A DNA stretch of 53,334 nucleotides, from the NCBI GenBank assembly GCA_003649615.1, contig QMSI01000003.1:1-53334 (forward strand). Reading direction: 5' to 3'. Made by a program: the position numbers and the translations under genes. The notes below the pieces were generated by a model. That model was not told the origin of the DNA, searched no databases, and was given only the letters and a program-made list of their open reading frames with translations. Each line of letters opens with the position of its first letter. Position 1 is the stretch's first letter. Below are positions 22,905 through 31,517 of this stretch, piece by piece. Origin of the DNA: Thermoprotei archaeon. GTDB lineage: Archaea; Thermoproteota; Methanomethylicia; Nezhaarchaeales; B40-G2.

Positions 22905-23648
22905 TTATAGGTTTCTCCCCATGCACTCGATGCAGGCCTTATAGCCTACCTCGCTTATAGTTTCGAAGATTCTTTTAGGCTCCCTATAGCAATACACGGT
23001 GCCACCGAAGATAACGCATGCCTTCTGTGCCTGAATATGCTCTAAGACCTGTCCTTGATGCGTAACTATGATGGAGGAAGAGCCCGTCGACTTGAGGTAG
23101 CTTTGAATCTCCTTGCCTATCAATCTAAGGCTCTCCACGTCCACGCCTGAGTCCGGTTCGTCCAATAAGAGGAGCTTGGGCTTCATGGATAACACCATCA
23201 ATACCTCCGCCCTCTTACGCTCGCCTCCAGAAAAGCCTACGTGTACTTCGCGATCAAGCAGATCAAGCAACCTAAGCCTTTCAGCTAGCTTTAGGACATC
23301 CTCGCTAAGCTCCTCTTCAGGTTTCTTGCCTACACAGATCTTTAACAGATCTTTTAGTTTGACCCCTTTAACCTCTGGAGGGTACTGAAAAGCTAATGCT
23401 ATCCCCATTCTCGCGCGCTCATCGGTAGGAAAATCCGATAAGTCTTTACCTTCAAAGAGGATCTTACCCTTAACCACTTTATAAGGAGGAATCCCCATGA
23501 TGCTCATGAGTAAGGATGTTTTACCCGAGCCGTTAGGGCCAAAGATAACATAGGTCTCCCCTTCAGGCACAACAAGGCTTAGATCCCTAATTACCTGCCT
23601 ACCTTCAACCTCTACACTTAAGCCTTCAATCTCAAGCAGCGGCTTCAT
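22905..23648 (-). CDS. smsC: SufC-family ABC ATPase, SmsC-type
   Basis: A 247-residue soluble ABC ATPase. It has Walker A GPNGSGKTSLL, signature GFSGGERKRAEVL and Walker B KLLLLDEPDSGVD, followed by the H-loop (IIVTHQG). The opening EIEGLSVEVEGRQVIRDLSL is typical SufC. It powers the SufB-type scaffold. No SufS, SufE or SufU gene lies in the window, so the sulfur donor is elsewhere or is sulfide. An SD (AAGGGG) precedes the ATG. Confidence 0.93.
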   Translation of the reverse strand: MKPLLEIEGLSVEVEGRQVIRDLSLVVPEGETYVIFGPNGSGKTSLLMSIMGIPPYKVVKGKILFEGKDLSDFPTDERARMGIALAFQYPPEVKGVKLKDLLKICVGKKPEEELSEDVLKLAERLRLLDLLDREVHVGFSGGERKRAEVLMVLSMKPKLLLLDEPDSGVDVESLRLIGKEIQSYLKSTGSSSIIVTHQGQVLEHIQAQKACVIFGGTVYCYREPKRIFETISEVGYKACIECMGRNL

Positions 23649-23836
23649 GTTGAGAGCCCCTTACCTATCAGCTTGCGTAGATATTAAGCGCTTGTGTTCA
23701 ACAGGCATATTAGGCCTCTCCTATTTAAGTCCCTAGGACCTTCGCGACTTTAGGAAAACGGTTGTTGATATATCCAGGGAAGCCACGAATGTAGTGGACA
23801 GGGATGAGAACGGGGGTTAGCGAAGATTATGGGAGA

Positions 23837-24451
23837 TCAAAGTAAGGGGGCTAGCTTGTTCAAGAGCTCATTGAGTAACCTTGCCGTGAGCCCCCATATT
23901 ATGTGGCTTCCATGCTTAAAAGCTTCGACCTCTAAAACACCATATACTGAATCTACCTTCACTTTCTCGCGCCTCAGACCTTTTAGTGGAGCCCAAAAAA
24001 CCTCCTCCACCTCGATACCGGGCTTTGTTAACGGCTCTTTCTCCAAGTAAGCCACATAAGGAGCTACTTTAACCTCGGGTCTATTAACCGGGGAAGCGAC
24101 ATTTAACATCCCCACAACACTCTCAGGCTCTATGTTAATTCCCACTTCCTCGGCGACTTCTCGAAGAGCTGTTGTTAAAGTATCTACATCACTACTTAAG
24201 TAAAATCCACCTGGGAAGGCGACATGGCCAGACCATGGATCCCCCTGCCTAGCCCTCCTCTTAATCATTAAGACCTTAAACAGGCCTTCAGCATCGGTCA
24301 AGATAATTGTAACTGCTGCCCAAGGCTCTTTTATCTTGGGAACTATGGGTTGAGGAGGGTCTAGGAGAAGCTTAATCCGTTCCATAAGATCACGCGGCAC
24401 ACCTTCCACCCCTAAGAAAACTTCAAAGACCCCTATGTTAGATCCCCACAT
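23837..24451 (-). CDS. NUDIX hydrolase, CoA-pyrophosphatase-like
   Basis: A 204-residue NUDIX protein. The segment WSGHVAFPGGFYLSSDVD leads into the NUDIX box (81-105), ending TALREVAEEVGI with the metal-binding glutamates. WSGHVAFPGG and the spacing resemble the NUDT7/8-type CoA pyrophosphatases. The exact substrate is uncertain. Its start overlaps the end of the GPN GTPase gene by 19 bases, so it is transcribed with that gene. Confidence 0.85.
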   Translation of the reverse strand: MWGSNIGVFEVFLGVEGVPRDLMERIKLLLDPPQPIVPKIKEPWAAVTIILTDAEGLFKVLMIKRRARQGDPWSGHVAFPGGFYLSSDVDTLTTALREVAEEVGINIEPESVVGMLNVASPVNRPEVKVAPYVAYLEKEPLTKPGIEVEEVFWAPLKGLRREKVKVDSVYGVLEVEAFKHGSHIIWGLTARLLNELLNKLAPLL

Positions 24452-25188
24452 GTGCAGCGAGATTCATGTATTAAATCGTATAAGGCATCCATCCCTAAAC
24501 CTGTCTTAGCTGAAACTTTAACTACCCTTGAGGCCTGAGCAAGCCTCCTAATGATTGAGGCACAGCTTAAAGCAAGGTCGGTAAAGGCGCCTTCACTGGT
24601 CTTTACCATCTTACGTAGCTTAGCGTAGTTGCCTAACAACTTCTCGATTTCAATCTTAGCCTCCACGTCAGCTTTATTCGCCACCATCACCGTGGGGGTT
24701 TCTAAGCGTAGTTGAGAAGCTATCCCTAGCATCATGGACACCACGAGCTCTGAAGGTGAGCTAGCTAAGGTAGGATCAACTATAAAGACAGACACGGTAT
24801 GCCTAATGGCCTTAAGCCTTTTAACAATGTTAGGTCCTGTAGGCCTAAAAACGAAGATTTCCATCTGTCCAGGTGTGTCAATTAACGTAAGCTCCTTGCC
24901 TATAGAAGAAACCTTCTCCACGATTTCATCACACCTTTCCTCCATGAGCTCCGACGCTCTTACCATGGCTCCATTAGGGCCTAAGCCTTCGAGCTTCATG
25001 ATCCCCTGCACGGTGAAAAGCTCCCTGATATCAAAGTCAGGATTAAAAGGGGTGGTTTCACACCCTGGATCTAGGTTGACATATCCTACCTCAAAGCCCA
25101 AACTTTCTGAAAGCCATTCGCCAAATCTATGAGTCAATAAGCTTTTTCCACAACCAGCTGGACCGAGGAAAAGTACGTTCACCTTCAC
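24433..25188 (-). CDS. GPN-loop GTPase
   Basis: A 251-residue GTPase of the XAB1/Npa3/GPN family. G1 is FLGPAGCGKSLLTHRF, the hallmark Gly-Pro-Asn loop is in LGPNGAMVRA, G3 is LIDTPGQMEIF and G4 is NKAD. In eukaryotes GPN GTPases help RNA polymerase assembly and import; the archaeal role is not settled. The gene begins 1 base after the DUF4152 gene ends. Confidence 0.93.
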   Translation of the reverse strand: MKVNVLFLGPAGCGKSLLTHRFGEWLSESLGFEVGYVNLDPGCETTPFNPDFDIRELFTVQGIMKLEGLGPNGAMVRASELMEERCDEIVEKVSSIGKELTLIDTPGQMEIFVFRPTGPNIVKRLKAIRHTVSVFIVDPTLASSPSELVVSMMLGIASQLRLETPTVMVANKADVEAKIEIEKLLGNYAKLRKMVKTSEGAFTDLALSCASIIRRLAQASRVVKVSAKTGLGMDALYDLIHESRCTCGDLT

Positions 25189-25875
25189 TCACCTCCTAGG
25201 GCGTATCGCCACAACCCTGAAACCTGCAGCTACTGGATTTGGGTGTTCTATGAGACTAAGCCCTTGTAGATCTATGTTAGATACGGCGCAGCCCTTAACC
25301 CTCTCCTCTCCAGGTAGGAGGCTCTCAAGCCACATAGAGGCCCCTTCAACCTTAAGGGTAGAGGCCTTAGGTAAACCTACTCTCACCTCCGCGTTCTCCT
25401 GTAAAGCCTTAAGAGAAGCGTAGTACACTCCATAAACCCCTGCTGTAAGCTCCGCTAACCTAACAGGTAAGCTTTCTTTGCCTATTAATAGGCAGGACAC
25501 TTTTACCCCCGACCTTCTAAGCTCCTCTACTAAGCTAGGTAGGACCTCGCCGAGGGCTTTCCTTGCCTTAGAAGATAGAAAGGTCAAGGCTTCCTCAACA
25601 TTCGTGGTGGATAGGTCTATGGAGCCCGCTGTTATATCGAGGTGAAGCTCGTCAGGTCTATGAGTGTCTAGGAGCTTGAGACATAGCTTAAACTCCTCTA
25701 GGAGCACGCTCCTATCACCTACAGGTCTAAAAAGAGGGTAGGCTTCGCAGTATACTGGTTCAAGGTATGGGGGTTCAGCTACTATAGCGGCAATCGCCAA
25801 GATCTCGGTGGGTCTATAAGAGTAATCCAGCAAGGCTGAAGCTGAGTCGGCTGCTATCACCTTCAAATCTATCAC
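25189..25875 (-). CDS. DUF4152-family archaeal protein
   Basis: A 228-residue protein resembling the archaea-restricted DUF4152 family (typified by Pyrococcus PH1570). Recognisable blocks are VIAADSASALLDYSYRPTEI, AAIVAEPPYLEPVYCEAYP, LHLDITAGSIDLS and LIGKESLPVRLAELTAGVYG. The C-terminus ends HPNPVAAGFRVVAIRP. The D-rich blocks look like a nuclease-like metal site, but no activity is established. It is the first gene of an operon with the GPN GTPase and NUDIX hydrolase. Confidence 0.75.
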   Translation of the reverse strand: MIDLKVIAADSASALLDYSYRPTEILAIAAIVAEPPYLEPVYCEAYPLFRPVGDRSVLLEEFKLCLKLLDTHRPDELHLDITAGSIDLSTTNVEEALTFLSSKARKALGEVLPSLVEELRRSGVKVSCLLIGKESLPVRLAELTAGVYGVYYASLKALQENAEVRVGLPKASTLKVEGASMWLESLLPGEERVKGCAVSNIDLQGLSLIEHPNPVAAGFRVVAIRPRR

Positions 25876-25949
25876 CGTTTAAGAAAACCCTCACTTCTCT
25901 ACGTCCGCTAGCTTTTTAATGTCGCTAGGCTTAACCCTGAAGGGAAGCC

Positions 25950-26213
25950 ATGTTGCAGGGAAGGGTTTTAGGGATAAGAAGAGGGTTGAACAGGCAGTAT
26001 CAACGTGAAGCCTTAATAAAGGTCGAGGGAGTAGGCTGCAAGGAGGAAGCAGCTAGACTTGTAGGAGCTAAAGTGGAGCTAAAGTGGAGAGGGAACAAAG
26101 CCTTCGTAGGTAGAGTGGTATCGCTTCACGGTGATGGAGGCACCATCGTGGCTAGGTTTAGAAAACCGCTTCCAGGAGGCGTGGCTGGCATGGAGGCTTC
26201 AATTATTCTTTAA
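25950..26213 (+). CDS. rpl35ae: Ribosomal protein eL33 (L35Ae)
   Basis: An 87-residue beta-barrel protein of the large ribosomal subunit. The opening GRVLGIRRGLNRQYQREALI and the ending FRKPLPGGVAGMEASIIL are the archaeal/eukaryotic L35Ae signature. Length is usual for archaea. The ATG at 25950 follows GAAGGGAAGCC. The end overlaps the convergent galT by 11 bases. The gene is present in several but not all archaeal lineages. Confidence 0.95.
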   Translation: MLQGRVLGIRRGLNRQYQREALIKVEGVGCKEEAARLVGAKVELKWRGNKAFVGRVVSLHGDGGTIVARFRKPLPGGVAGMEASIIL

Positions 26214-27246
26214 AGCACTGCTTAATGGCTAGAGCATATTCCTCAGGCAGCTCTACGATTTCATTCTCCATCAACAGCGCTGGCATGGCCCAGAAGTCGT
26301 TGAGGAAGGGTTCCTTTAACCCTAGCCTAGCACATACTCTTATTATCACATTAAAGTATTCCAGCGGCCTTCCTAGAGGAGATGCATATAGAGCAAAGTT
26401 GAAGCTGAATAGACCCTTATTGTGGTAGAAGGAAAGGACCTTAGCTAAGCCCTCCGCTATCCTACGTAAATCCATATCGCTTAATGAAAGCAGGTCCGAG
26501 TTATCCTGTACTATTCCCCACACCTCGAAGTGTCTCGAAGGAGCGAAGGGTGCAAGCCAAGCCACGTTACCATGCATCCCAATAAACCTTTCACCCATCA
26601 TTTCCTCGTACTCGATTAGCTTCTTCCAGTAATTTGAGGCAGTGTTCAAGTAATGCTCAAAGCTTTTGGCCAAGAGTAAGCGAAGATAATTGAAGGGAAG
26701 GCTTGAAGCGAGAACTTGCATGTGTGGATGGATAATGCTTGAACCAGCCGTAGGAAGGTAGTTCATTATTAACGATGCGAAGGATAGGGAAGGGTTAGCA
26801 CTATGAACACTTCTTAGAACTTCAAGTCCAGCCTTAAAACCTTCATAAAGCAAGTTTCCGTCCATTTCCTTAAGGCTCAGGTAATGCTTTGGCCCTAACA
26901 CCACCACTGCGTTAAGATCAGAATGAGCATGTAGGCTTGGAAACGCATAGCATCTACCTACTTTAATTCTCCCTTCAACCACCATCTCAGGCGGGAACTT
27001 AGGAGTGGTCTCCTCTACTTTACCTGGACAGAACGGACAGGTTGGCTGTGAAGCTTCGGCTAGCTTCCTCAGTAGCTGCTCATCATGTTCAAAGAAGCGC
27101 TTTACATACTGAAACCTTCCCTTAGCCACTATCGTGGAAAAGCCTGTCAAAGGATCGAATCTACGCTCAAGCTCTTGTTCTTCAAGCTCGAAGCCCTTCA
27201 AAGGGTTAAGTATTCTAGCTTTCCCAACCTCCTTGATCAGCCTCAA
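26203..27246 (-). CDS. galT: Galactose-1-phosphate uridylyltransferase
   Basis: A 347-residue HIT-superfamily transferase exchanging UDP between glucose-1-phosphate and galactose-1-phosphate. The zinc pair is in CPFCPGKVEETTP. The active-site triad is IIHPHMQVLAS (H-x-H-x-Q), with the nucleophilic histidine in the second position. The C-terminal half (FAPSRHFEVWGI, YHNKGLFSFNFALY) supports the GalT group. Canonical GalT reads HPHGQ. Homologues in archaea may serve glycan precursors rather than galactose catabolism. Confidence 0.85.
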   Translation of the reverse strand: MRLIKEVGKARILNPLKGFELEEQELERRFDPLTGFSTIVAKGRFQYVKRFFEHDEQLLRKLAEASQPTCPFCPGKVEETTPKFPPEMVVEGRIKVGRCYAFPSLHAHSDLNAVVVLGPKHYLSLKEMDGNLLYEGFKAGLEVLRSVHSANPSLSFASLIMNYLPTAGSSIIHPHMQVLASSLPFNYLRLLLAKSFEHYLNTASNYWKKLIEYEEMMGERFIGMHGNVAWLAPFAPSRHFEVWGIVQDNSDLLSLSDMDLRRIAEGLAKVLSFYHNKGLFSFNFALYASPLGRPLEYFNVIIRVCARLGLKEPFLNDFWAMPALLMENEIVELPEEYALAIKQCFKE

Positions 27247-27289
27247 ACTTAACCCCTATTAGGCTAAGCGAGGTAGCCCTTAAAGGGAT

Positions 27290-29086
27290 TTAAGGCTTCT
27301 GTTCTTCAGCTTCTATCTTCTTGAGCTGCGAACGATACATTTCCAGAAGCTCGTTAACAGTCGTGGCGTCTTCAGGTCCCTTATCAGGCCTCCACCTAAT
27401 GAACCTTGGAAACCTTATAGAGAGGCCAGCCCCCTCCCTCACTACCCCCATGGCCGCTGTAGCCATGGGTGAAAGTGTTATTTCGTCTCCCAGTATCTCC
27501 GCTACAAGTGCGGGAACAAACCAGACGTCAGGCTTAGCTCTGGAATCCACTCTAGGATGTTGATGAGGTATAATGTACGGTTTGAGCAGTTCAGGTAGCC
27601 TAGCTAATTCCTCGTCGCTGAAGCCTGAGCCGCACTTAGACACAGTCTTAAAGGTGTCGGTGTCGGGGTCATAAGCCGCCAGCAGTAGGGCACCATAAGT
27701 ACCAGCCCTTTTACCTCTCCCGTAGAAAGCTCCTATGGGTACGAGGTCCACTGTATCCCTCATCTTGGCCTGGTATGACCTCTTAAGCTTGATCCAGAGC
27801 CATCCCCTAGCACCAGCCTGATAAATAGAGTTAGGCGATAACGATTTACACACAACTCCTTCACAGCCGTCTGCCACAGCTTCTTCAAAGAATTTTTCAA
27901 GCTCTTCAGGACTCTCGATAAGCCTAAACTCCGCTATTCTTATCCGATCAGCCTCCTGAACCACCTTCAATAAGTGTTCACGTCTTTCAGGATACGGTTT
28001 AAGGGTTAGGTCTATTCCATCAACATATAGAATGTCAAACATGAAGAGGGAGACAGGAAACATCTTCATGGCATCTTCTATGCCGTACTTTCTCCTGCGA
28101 TGCATGAGTTCTTGGAAGGGTCTAAGCTCGCCTGTATCTGGATCTATGGCTACACACTCGCACTCCACAATGACCTCCTCTGCCTTTATGTAATTTCTCA
28201 ACAATTCGCAGGCATCCGGATAGTGGTGTGTTATGTTCTCTAGTCTCCTTGAAAAGAGGAGGACCCTGTCCCCCTGTTTATGCGCCTGTATACGTTCACC
28301 ATCATACTTATACTCAGCTATACACTTACCCCCTAGTTTAGATAGAACCTCTTCTGGTGTTGGTAAGCGTTCAGCTAACATGGGTCTTATGGGCTTACCG
28401 ACAGTTATCTTGAACTTTTTAATCCCCTCTAAACCTTCCATAGCTGCAGTCTTGGCTACGAAGCCTAAGTCGCTCGAGAGGTTATAGGCCCTCTCTATCA
28501 GAGGGCGAGCTTCCTTACCCCCGCAGAAAGAAATAGCTAAAGCGTCAAGAATGGTCATATCCGCTATTCCTAACCTAAGTTTTCCAGTCACGGTCCTTAA
28601 GATGTACCTAGCTTCTCTAGGAGTGGAGTCTTTGAGAAGAGCAGAAAGTAAGGTTATCTTGGTCTCTTGAGCCCCTTCTCCCGAAGCCCTAGCTATCCTC
28701 TCAAGGGTATCATAGACCTTGTTAACGGTCAAGGGCTCAGGCTTATGTTCACCTCCCATAAAGGCGAGAAGCGACACTGCTTTAGGCTTGCTTAAGATGT
28801 TTTCAGCCGCCTTACCAATATCACCCATCCTCTTAAGCTCATCCTCAACCACCTTAATCTGCACTCCAGCTGCTTCAGCTATACTGCGCATAACAAGCTT
28901 CTCAGCCATCCCTAGCTCTATACCGACGAAGTCAGGGTAAAGCTTGCCCTGGGTGAGATACACCACTTTATCGACGAGGTCGGTAGGAACCTTTCTGAAA
29001 AGACCTACCAATATATCGGTCATCTCCAGTCTCTTGGTGGTCCTCTCTAAGCTCTCATAAGCATCAACCAGCACTGAATAAAGCAA
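27290..29086 (-). CDS. lig: ATP-dependent DNA ligase
   Basis: A 598-residue replicative DNA ligase. An N-terminal DNA-binding domain (1-225) precedes the nucleotidyltransferase motif I AEYKYDGERIQAH, with K260 as the AMP acceptor. Motif III is LFMFDILYVDG, motif IV EGVVCK and motif V WLWIKLKRSY. The OB-fold end contains the motif VI-type RFPRFIRWRPDK. The last 20 residues are charged. It is an intact housekeeping enzyme; the cofactor could be ATP or ADP. Confidence 0.97.
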   Translation of the reverse strand: MLYSVLVDAYESLERTTKRLEMTDILVGLFRKVPTDLVDKVVYLTQGKLYPDFVGIELGMAEKLVMRSIAEAAGVQIKVVEDELKRMGDIGKAAENILSKPKAVSLLAFMGGEHKPEPLTVNKVYDTLERIARASGEGAQETKITLLSALLKDSTPREARYILRTVTGKLRLGIADMTILDALAISFCGGKEARPLIERAYNLSSDLGFVAKTAAMEGLEGIKKFKITVGKPIRPMLAERLPTPEEVLSKLGGKCIAEYKYDGERIQAHKQGDRVLLFSRRLENITHHYPDACELLRNYIKAEEVIVECECVAIDPDTGELRPFQELMHRRRKYGIEDAMKMFPVSLFMFDILYVDGIDLTLKPYPERREHLLKVVQEADRIRIAEFRLIESPEELEKFFEEAVADGCEGVVCKSLSPNSIYQAGARGWLWIKLKRSYQAKMRDTVDLVPIGAFYGRGKRAGTYGALLLAAYDPDTDTFKTVSKCGSGFSDEELARLPELLKPYIIPHQHPRVDSRAKPDVWFVPALVAEILGDEITLSPMATAAMGVVREGAGLSIRFPRFIRWRPDKGPEDATTVNELLEMYRSQLKKIEAEEQKP

Positions 29087-29134
29087 GCCTTCCCTCCCCC
29101 GAGGTATATGTGGGAGGGTTCGTTAAAGCTTTGG

Positions 29135-29857
29135 CTACCGTAGGTCCTTAGTCCCTAGCAACTCTAAAGCAACCTTAAAGGTCTCAGCCGCCTCCTCTCT
29201 TGAAGCAACCCCAATAGCAACAGAGGAAAACTCGGGATGACTTAAAACAAACTCCAGAGCCTCCCTAGGACTTAATGTTCCTGCTGCGAGCGTCTTCATA
29301 GCCATCGCGGGCTTCCCCACCTTCCTTAACAGGTTGAGGAGGGACCCGGGGTTTATGTCCATGAAGAAGCCTAGTTTGTTGAAGGGTACTATGAGAAAAT
29401 CCACCTCTAAGTCCTCTTCTAGTAACCAGGGTAGGACGATTCCTGGACTATGAACAGCCATGCCAGCATAGCATCCCGCTTCCTTAATCCTATCAATTAA
29501 ATCCCTGATCGCCTCCACGTTAAGTGAATCGCTGGTTTCACCGTGGATGGCTATACCCTCGGCTCCAAGCTTCGTGAAGAGGTCAAAGCCCTTCTCAGGG
29601 TTTGAAGGAGAAAGTGAACCCCATACTTTTAGTTTAAGTCCTTGCCGCATTAGCAATGATATAGCCTCATAAATATGCTTAAAGGGTAAGGCCTGAACGG
29701 CTTCGACCCCCTGAAGATAAGCTTCCTCAAGGACCTCCTTGACGTTCCACGGTTTGCCATAGAACTTTTCATAGTAAAGGGAGGCCCTAGAACCGAATTG
29801 CCCAGCACCTATGAAAGGGCTGGTGCCGACGAGGATAGAGGGTAGTCGCATATCCAC
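29135..29857 (-). CDS. Aldo/keto-reductase-like TIM-barrel protein
   Basis: A 240-residue protein. The opening LVGTSPFIGAGQFG and the ending blocks MKTLAAGTLSPREALEFVLS plus SVAIGVASREEAAETF resemble the C-terminal cofactor region of aldo/keto reductases. The AKR catalytic tetrad (D-Y-K-H) cannot be followed clearly, so enzymatic activity is uncertain. It begins 1 base after the platform gene of the pilus operon, on the same strand, hence may be its last transcribed gene. Confidence 0.6.
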   Translation of the reverse strand: MDMRLPSILVGTSPFIGAGQFGSRASLYYEKFYGKPWNVKEVLEEAYLQGVEAVQALPFKHIYEAISLLMRQGLKLKVWGSLSPSNPEKGFDLFTKLGAEGIAIHGETSDSLNVEAIRDLIDRIKEAGCYAGMAVHSPGIVLPWLLEEDLEVDFLIVPFNKLGFFMDINPGSLLNLLRKVGKPAMAMKTLAAGTLSPREALEFVLSHPEFSSVAIGVASREEAAETFKVALELLGTKDLR

Positions 29858-31516
29858 CTATATGAGGAGAGGAGTTACCTTGATAGAGATTGCGGCTGAG
29901 GAAAGACAGATAAGAGGATGCTTAAAACTAAGGAAGGTTAAATCAGATACCTTGGCTACTATCACGCCTATAATAAAGGAGGAAACCACTATGGTGACCA
30001 TTATGGATGACAAGACTTGGGAAAAGAGTTGATAGCCAGCGAAGAAGGAGGCTAGTTGTGGAGAGGTTATAGCCGAGGAAAACTGCTCTCCTAGAGATTT
30101 TAGTAGAAGCATGCCCATCACCATGAAAGCTGGAGCCCCATAACCTATGTAGGCCTGAAGCTTTACACCAGACTTTCCAGCTACCTTAGCACCATAATAA
30201 TCACCAATATAATTCGCAAGTGTCTCCAATACTACTGGACTACCTCCACCGCTTTCTGCTACTTGCTCTATAATGAGTAGGGTTACTCTAGTGGTCCATG
30301 AAGGGGTCTTAACTGACAACACCGCCTCTTTAAATGAAGCTCCATAACTGAGAGCACGTCTTATCTGTGAAAGTAAATGGTCGAAGTGTTGATTATAGCG
30401 CCTATAACTTAACCTAACCACCGCTTCCTTTACATCGAAACCTAGCTTCCTATGCTCAGTCACGTCTCTAAGAAAATCAGGAAGAACCTTCTCAGCTTGA
30501 TTGCAGGCTCTAAGCCGCTTAGTTGAAGCATAAGCCAATGGGAAGGACAATACCATTAGGGAGAGTAGGAGGGCTTCATAGAGTTCAAGCCTTAGTAAGG
30601 TAAGGGAAGGAATCAGAGAACAGGTTCCCATTATGAGGGAGGGAGGTATCCATGGCTCTAAGTCGTATCGATCAAAAGTTTTAGGTTGACTGAGGTGAAC
30701 AAAGAGAGATGCCAGCAGGGCTGAAGATGGAACTACCAAGAAATTGTATAAATCACTTAGCCATAAGCTAACTTCTCCTACGAAGACAAGTGCCATTAAG
30801 GAGAGTGCCATAGGAGTTAAAAGGAATAATGCCAGTATGGCTTCGCCAAGGACGTTGGTGGTGTTGGCATACCCCATCCACTTACGTTCCACCGATCTTA
30901 GAAAATCCTTGGCTTTGGATGCTAGATAAGAAGCTACGTCACCTCCACTCCTCAGTACACTACTATACCCCAATATCCATAACCTAAAAATCTCAGAGGG
31001 GTGATTTCGAGCTACCTCCTCTAAAGCTTCAAGCGGGCTTCTATTGAAGTATAGAGAGTTCCGCCTGATCAGCATAGCTTCCTTGGAGATGGCCGGAAAG
31101 AGCTTCGTCTCAGAGACCGTGTCGAAGGATCGGATTAGCGAAAGCCCTGAAACCGACATAACTGAGGCTAACACACTGAATAGAGGTAGTTCAGCCTCTA
31201 TAGCTGCCTTACGTTCTAGGGAAGCCACCTTAGGAGCATAGATACCAGCAAGAAGTATCATGAGAGGAGAGAGTATGATTAAGAAAAAAAGTGGGTTCTT
31301 AAAGAAGCCATAAAGCACGAGGCTGATAAGGACAGTTATGAAGGTTAAAGTTAAAACCACCTTAATTAACTTTAAGGAGTATGCTCTAGGTCCTATGAAC
31401 CACAGCGTTTTCGAAAGATCCTGTTCTACGCGGCTGGCAATGAGGTTAGCGAGTTTGATCAAGCGGGGATTAGATTTCACCCCTGTCAATCCCTTGAGCT
31501 TAGCCCCTAAATGCAC
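29858..31516 (-). CDS. Type IV pilus platform protein with two T2SSF-type domains (FlaJ/TadC-like)
   Basis: A 552-residue membrane protein. Hydrophobic helices occur near residues 52-95 and 215-275, then again near 300-330, and 455-475 with a C-terminal pair at 495-525. Two cytoplasmic GspF-type blocks with the pattern (GGDVASYLASKA, then GGGSPVVLETLANYIGDYYG) mark repeated F domains. It anchors the secretion ATPase and drives pilin insertion. It starts 1 base from the ATPase gene, the usual ATPase-platform pairing of archaeal type IV pili. Confidence 0.88.
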   Translation of the reverse strand: MHLGAKLKGLTGVKSNPRLIKLANLIASRVEQDLSKTLWFIGPRAYSLKLIKVVLTLTFITVLISLVLYGFFKNPLFFLIILSPLMILLAGIYAPKVASLERKAAIEAELPLFSVLASVMSVSGLSLIRSFDTVSETKLFPAISKEAMLIRRNSLYFNRSPLEALEEVARNHPSEIFRLWILGYSSVLRSGGDVASYLASKAKDFLRSVERKWMGYANTTNVLGEAILALFLLTPMALSLMALVFVGEVSLWLSDLYNFLVVPSSALLASLFVHLSQPKTFDRYDLEPWIPPSLIMGTCSLIPSLTLLRLELYEALLLSLMVLSFPLAYASTKRLRACNQAEKVLPDFLRDVTEHRKLGFDVKEAVVRLSYRRYNQHFDHLLSQIRRALSYGASFKEAVLSVKTPSWTTRVTLLIIEQVAESGGGSPVVLETLANYIGDYYGAKVAGKSGVKLQAYIGYGAPAFMVMGMLLLKSLGEQFSSAITSPQLASFFAGYQLFSQVLSSIMVTIVVSSFIIGVIVAKVSDLTFLSFKHPLICLSSAAISIKVTPLLI

Positions 31517-31517
31517 G

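Noticed and set aside
23649-23836. Possible small RNA in the spacer between the SmsC and NUDIX genes
   Set aside because: There are GATGAG and CTAA-like strings, but no complete C/C' and D/D' box arrangement or terminal stem.
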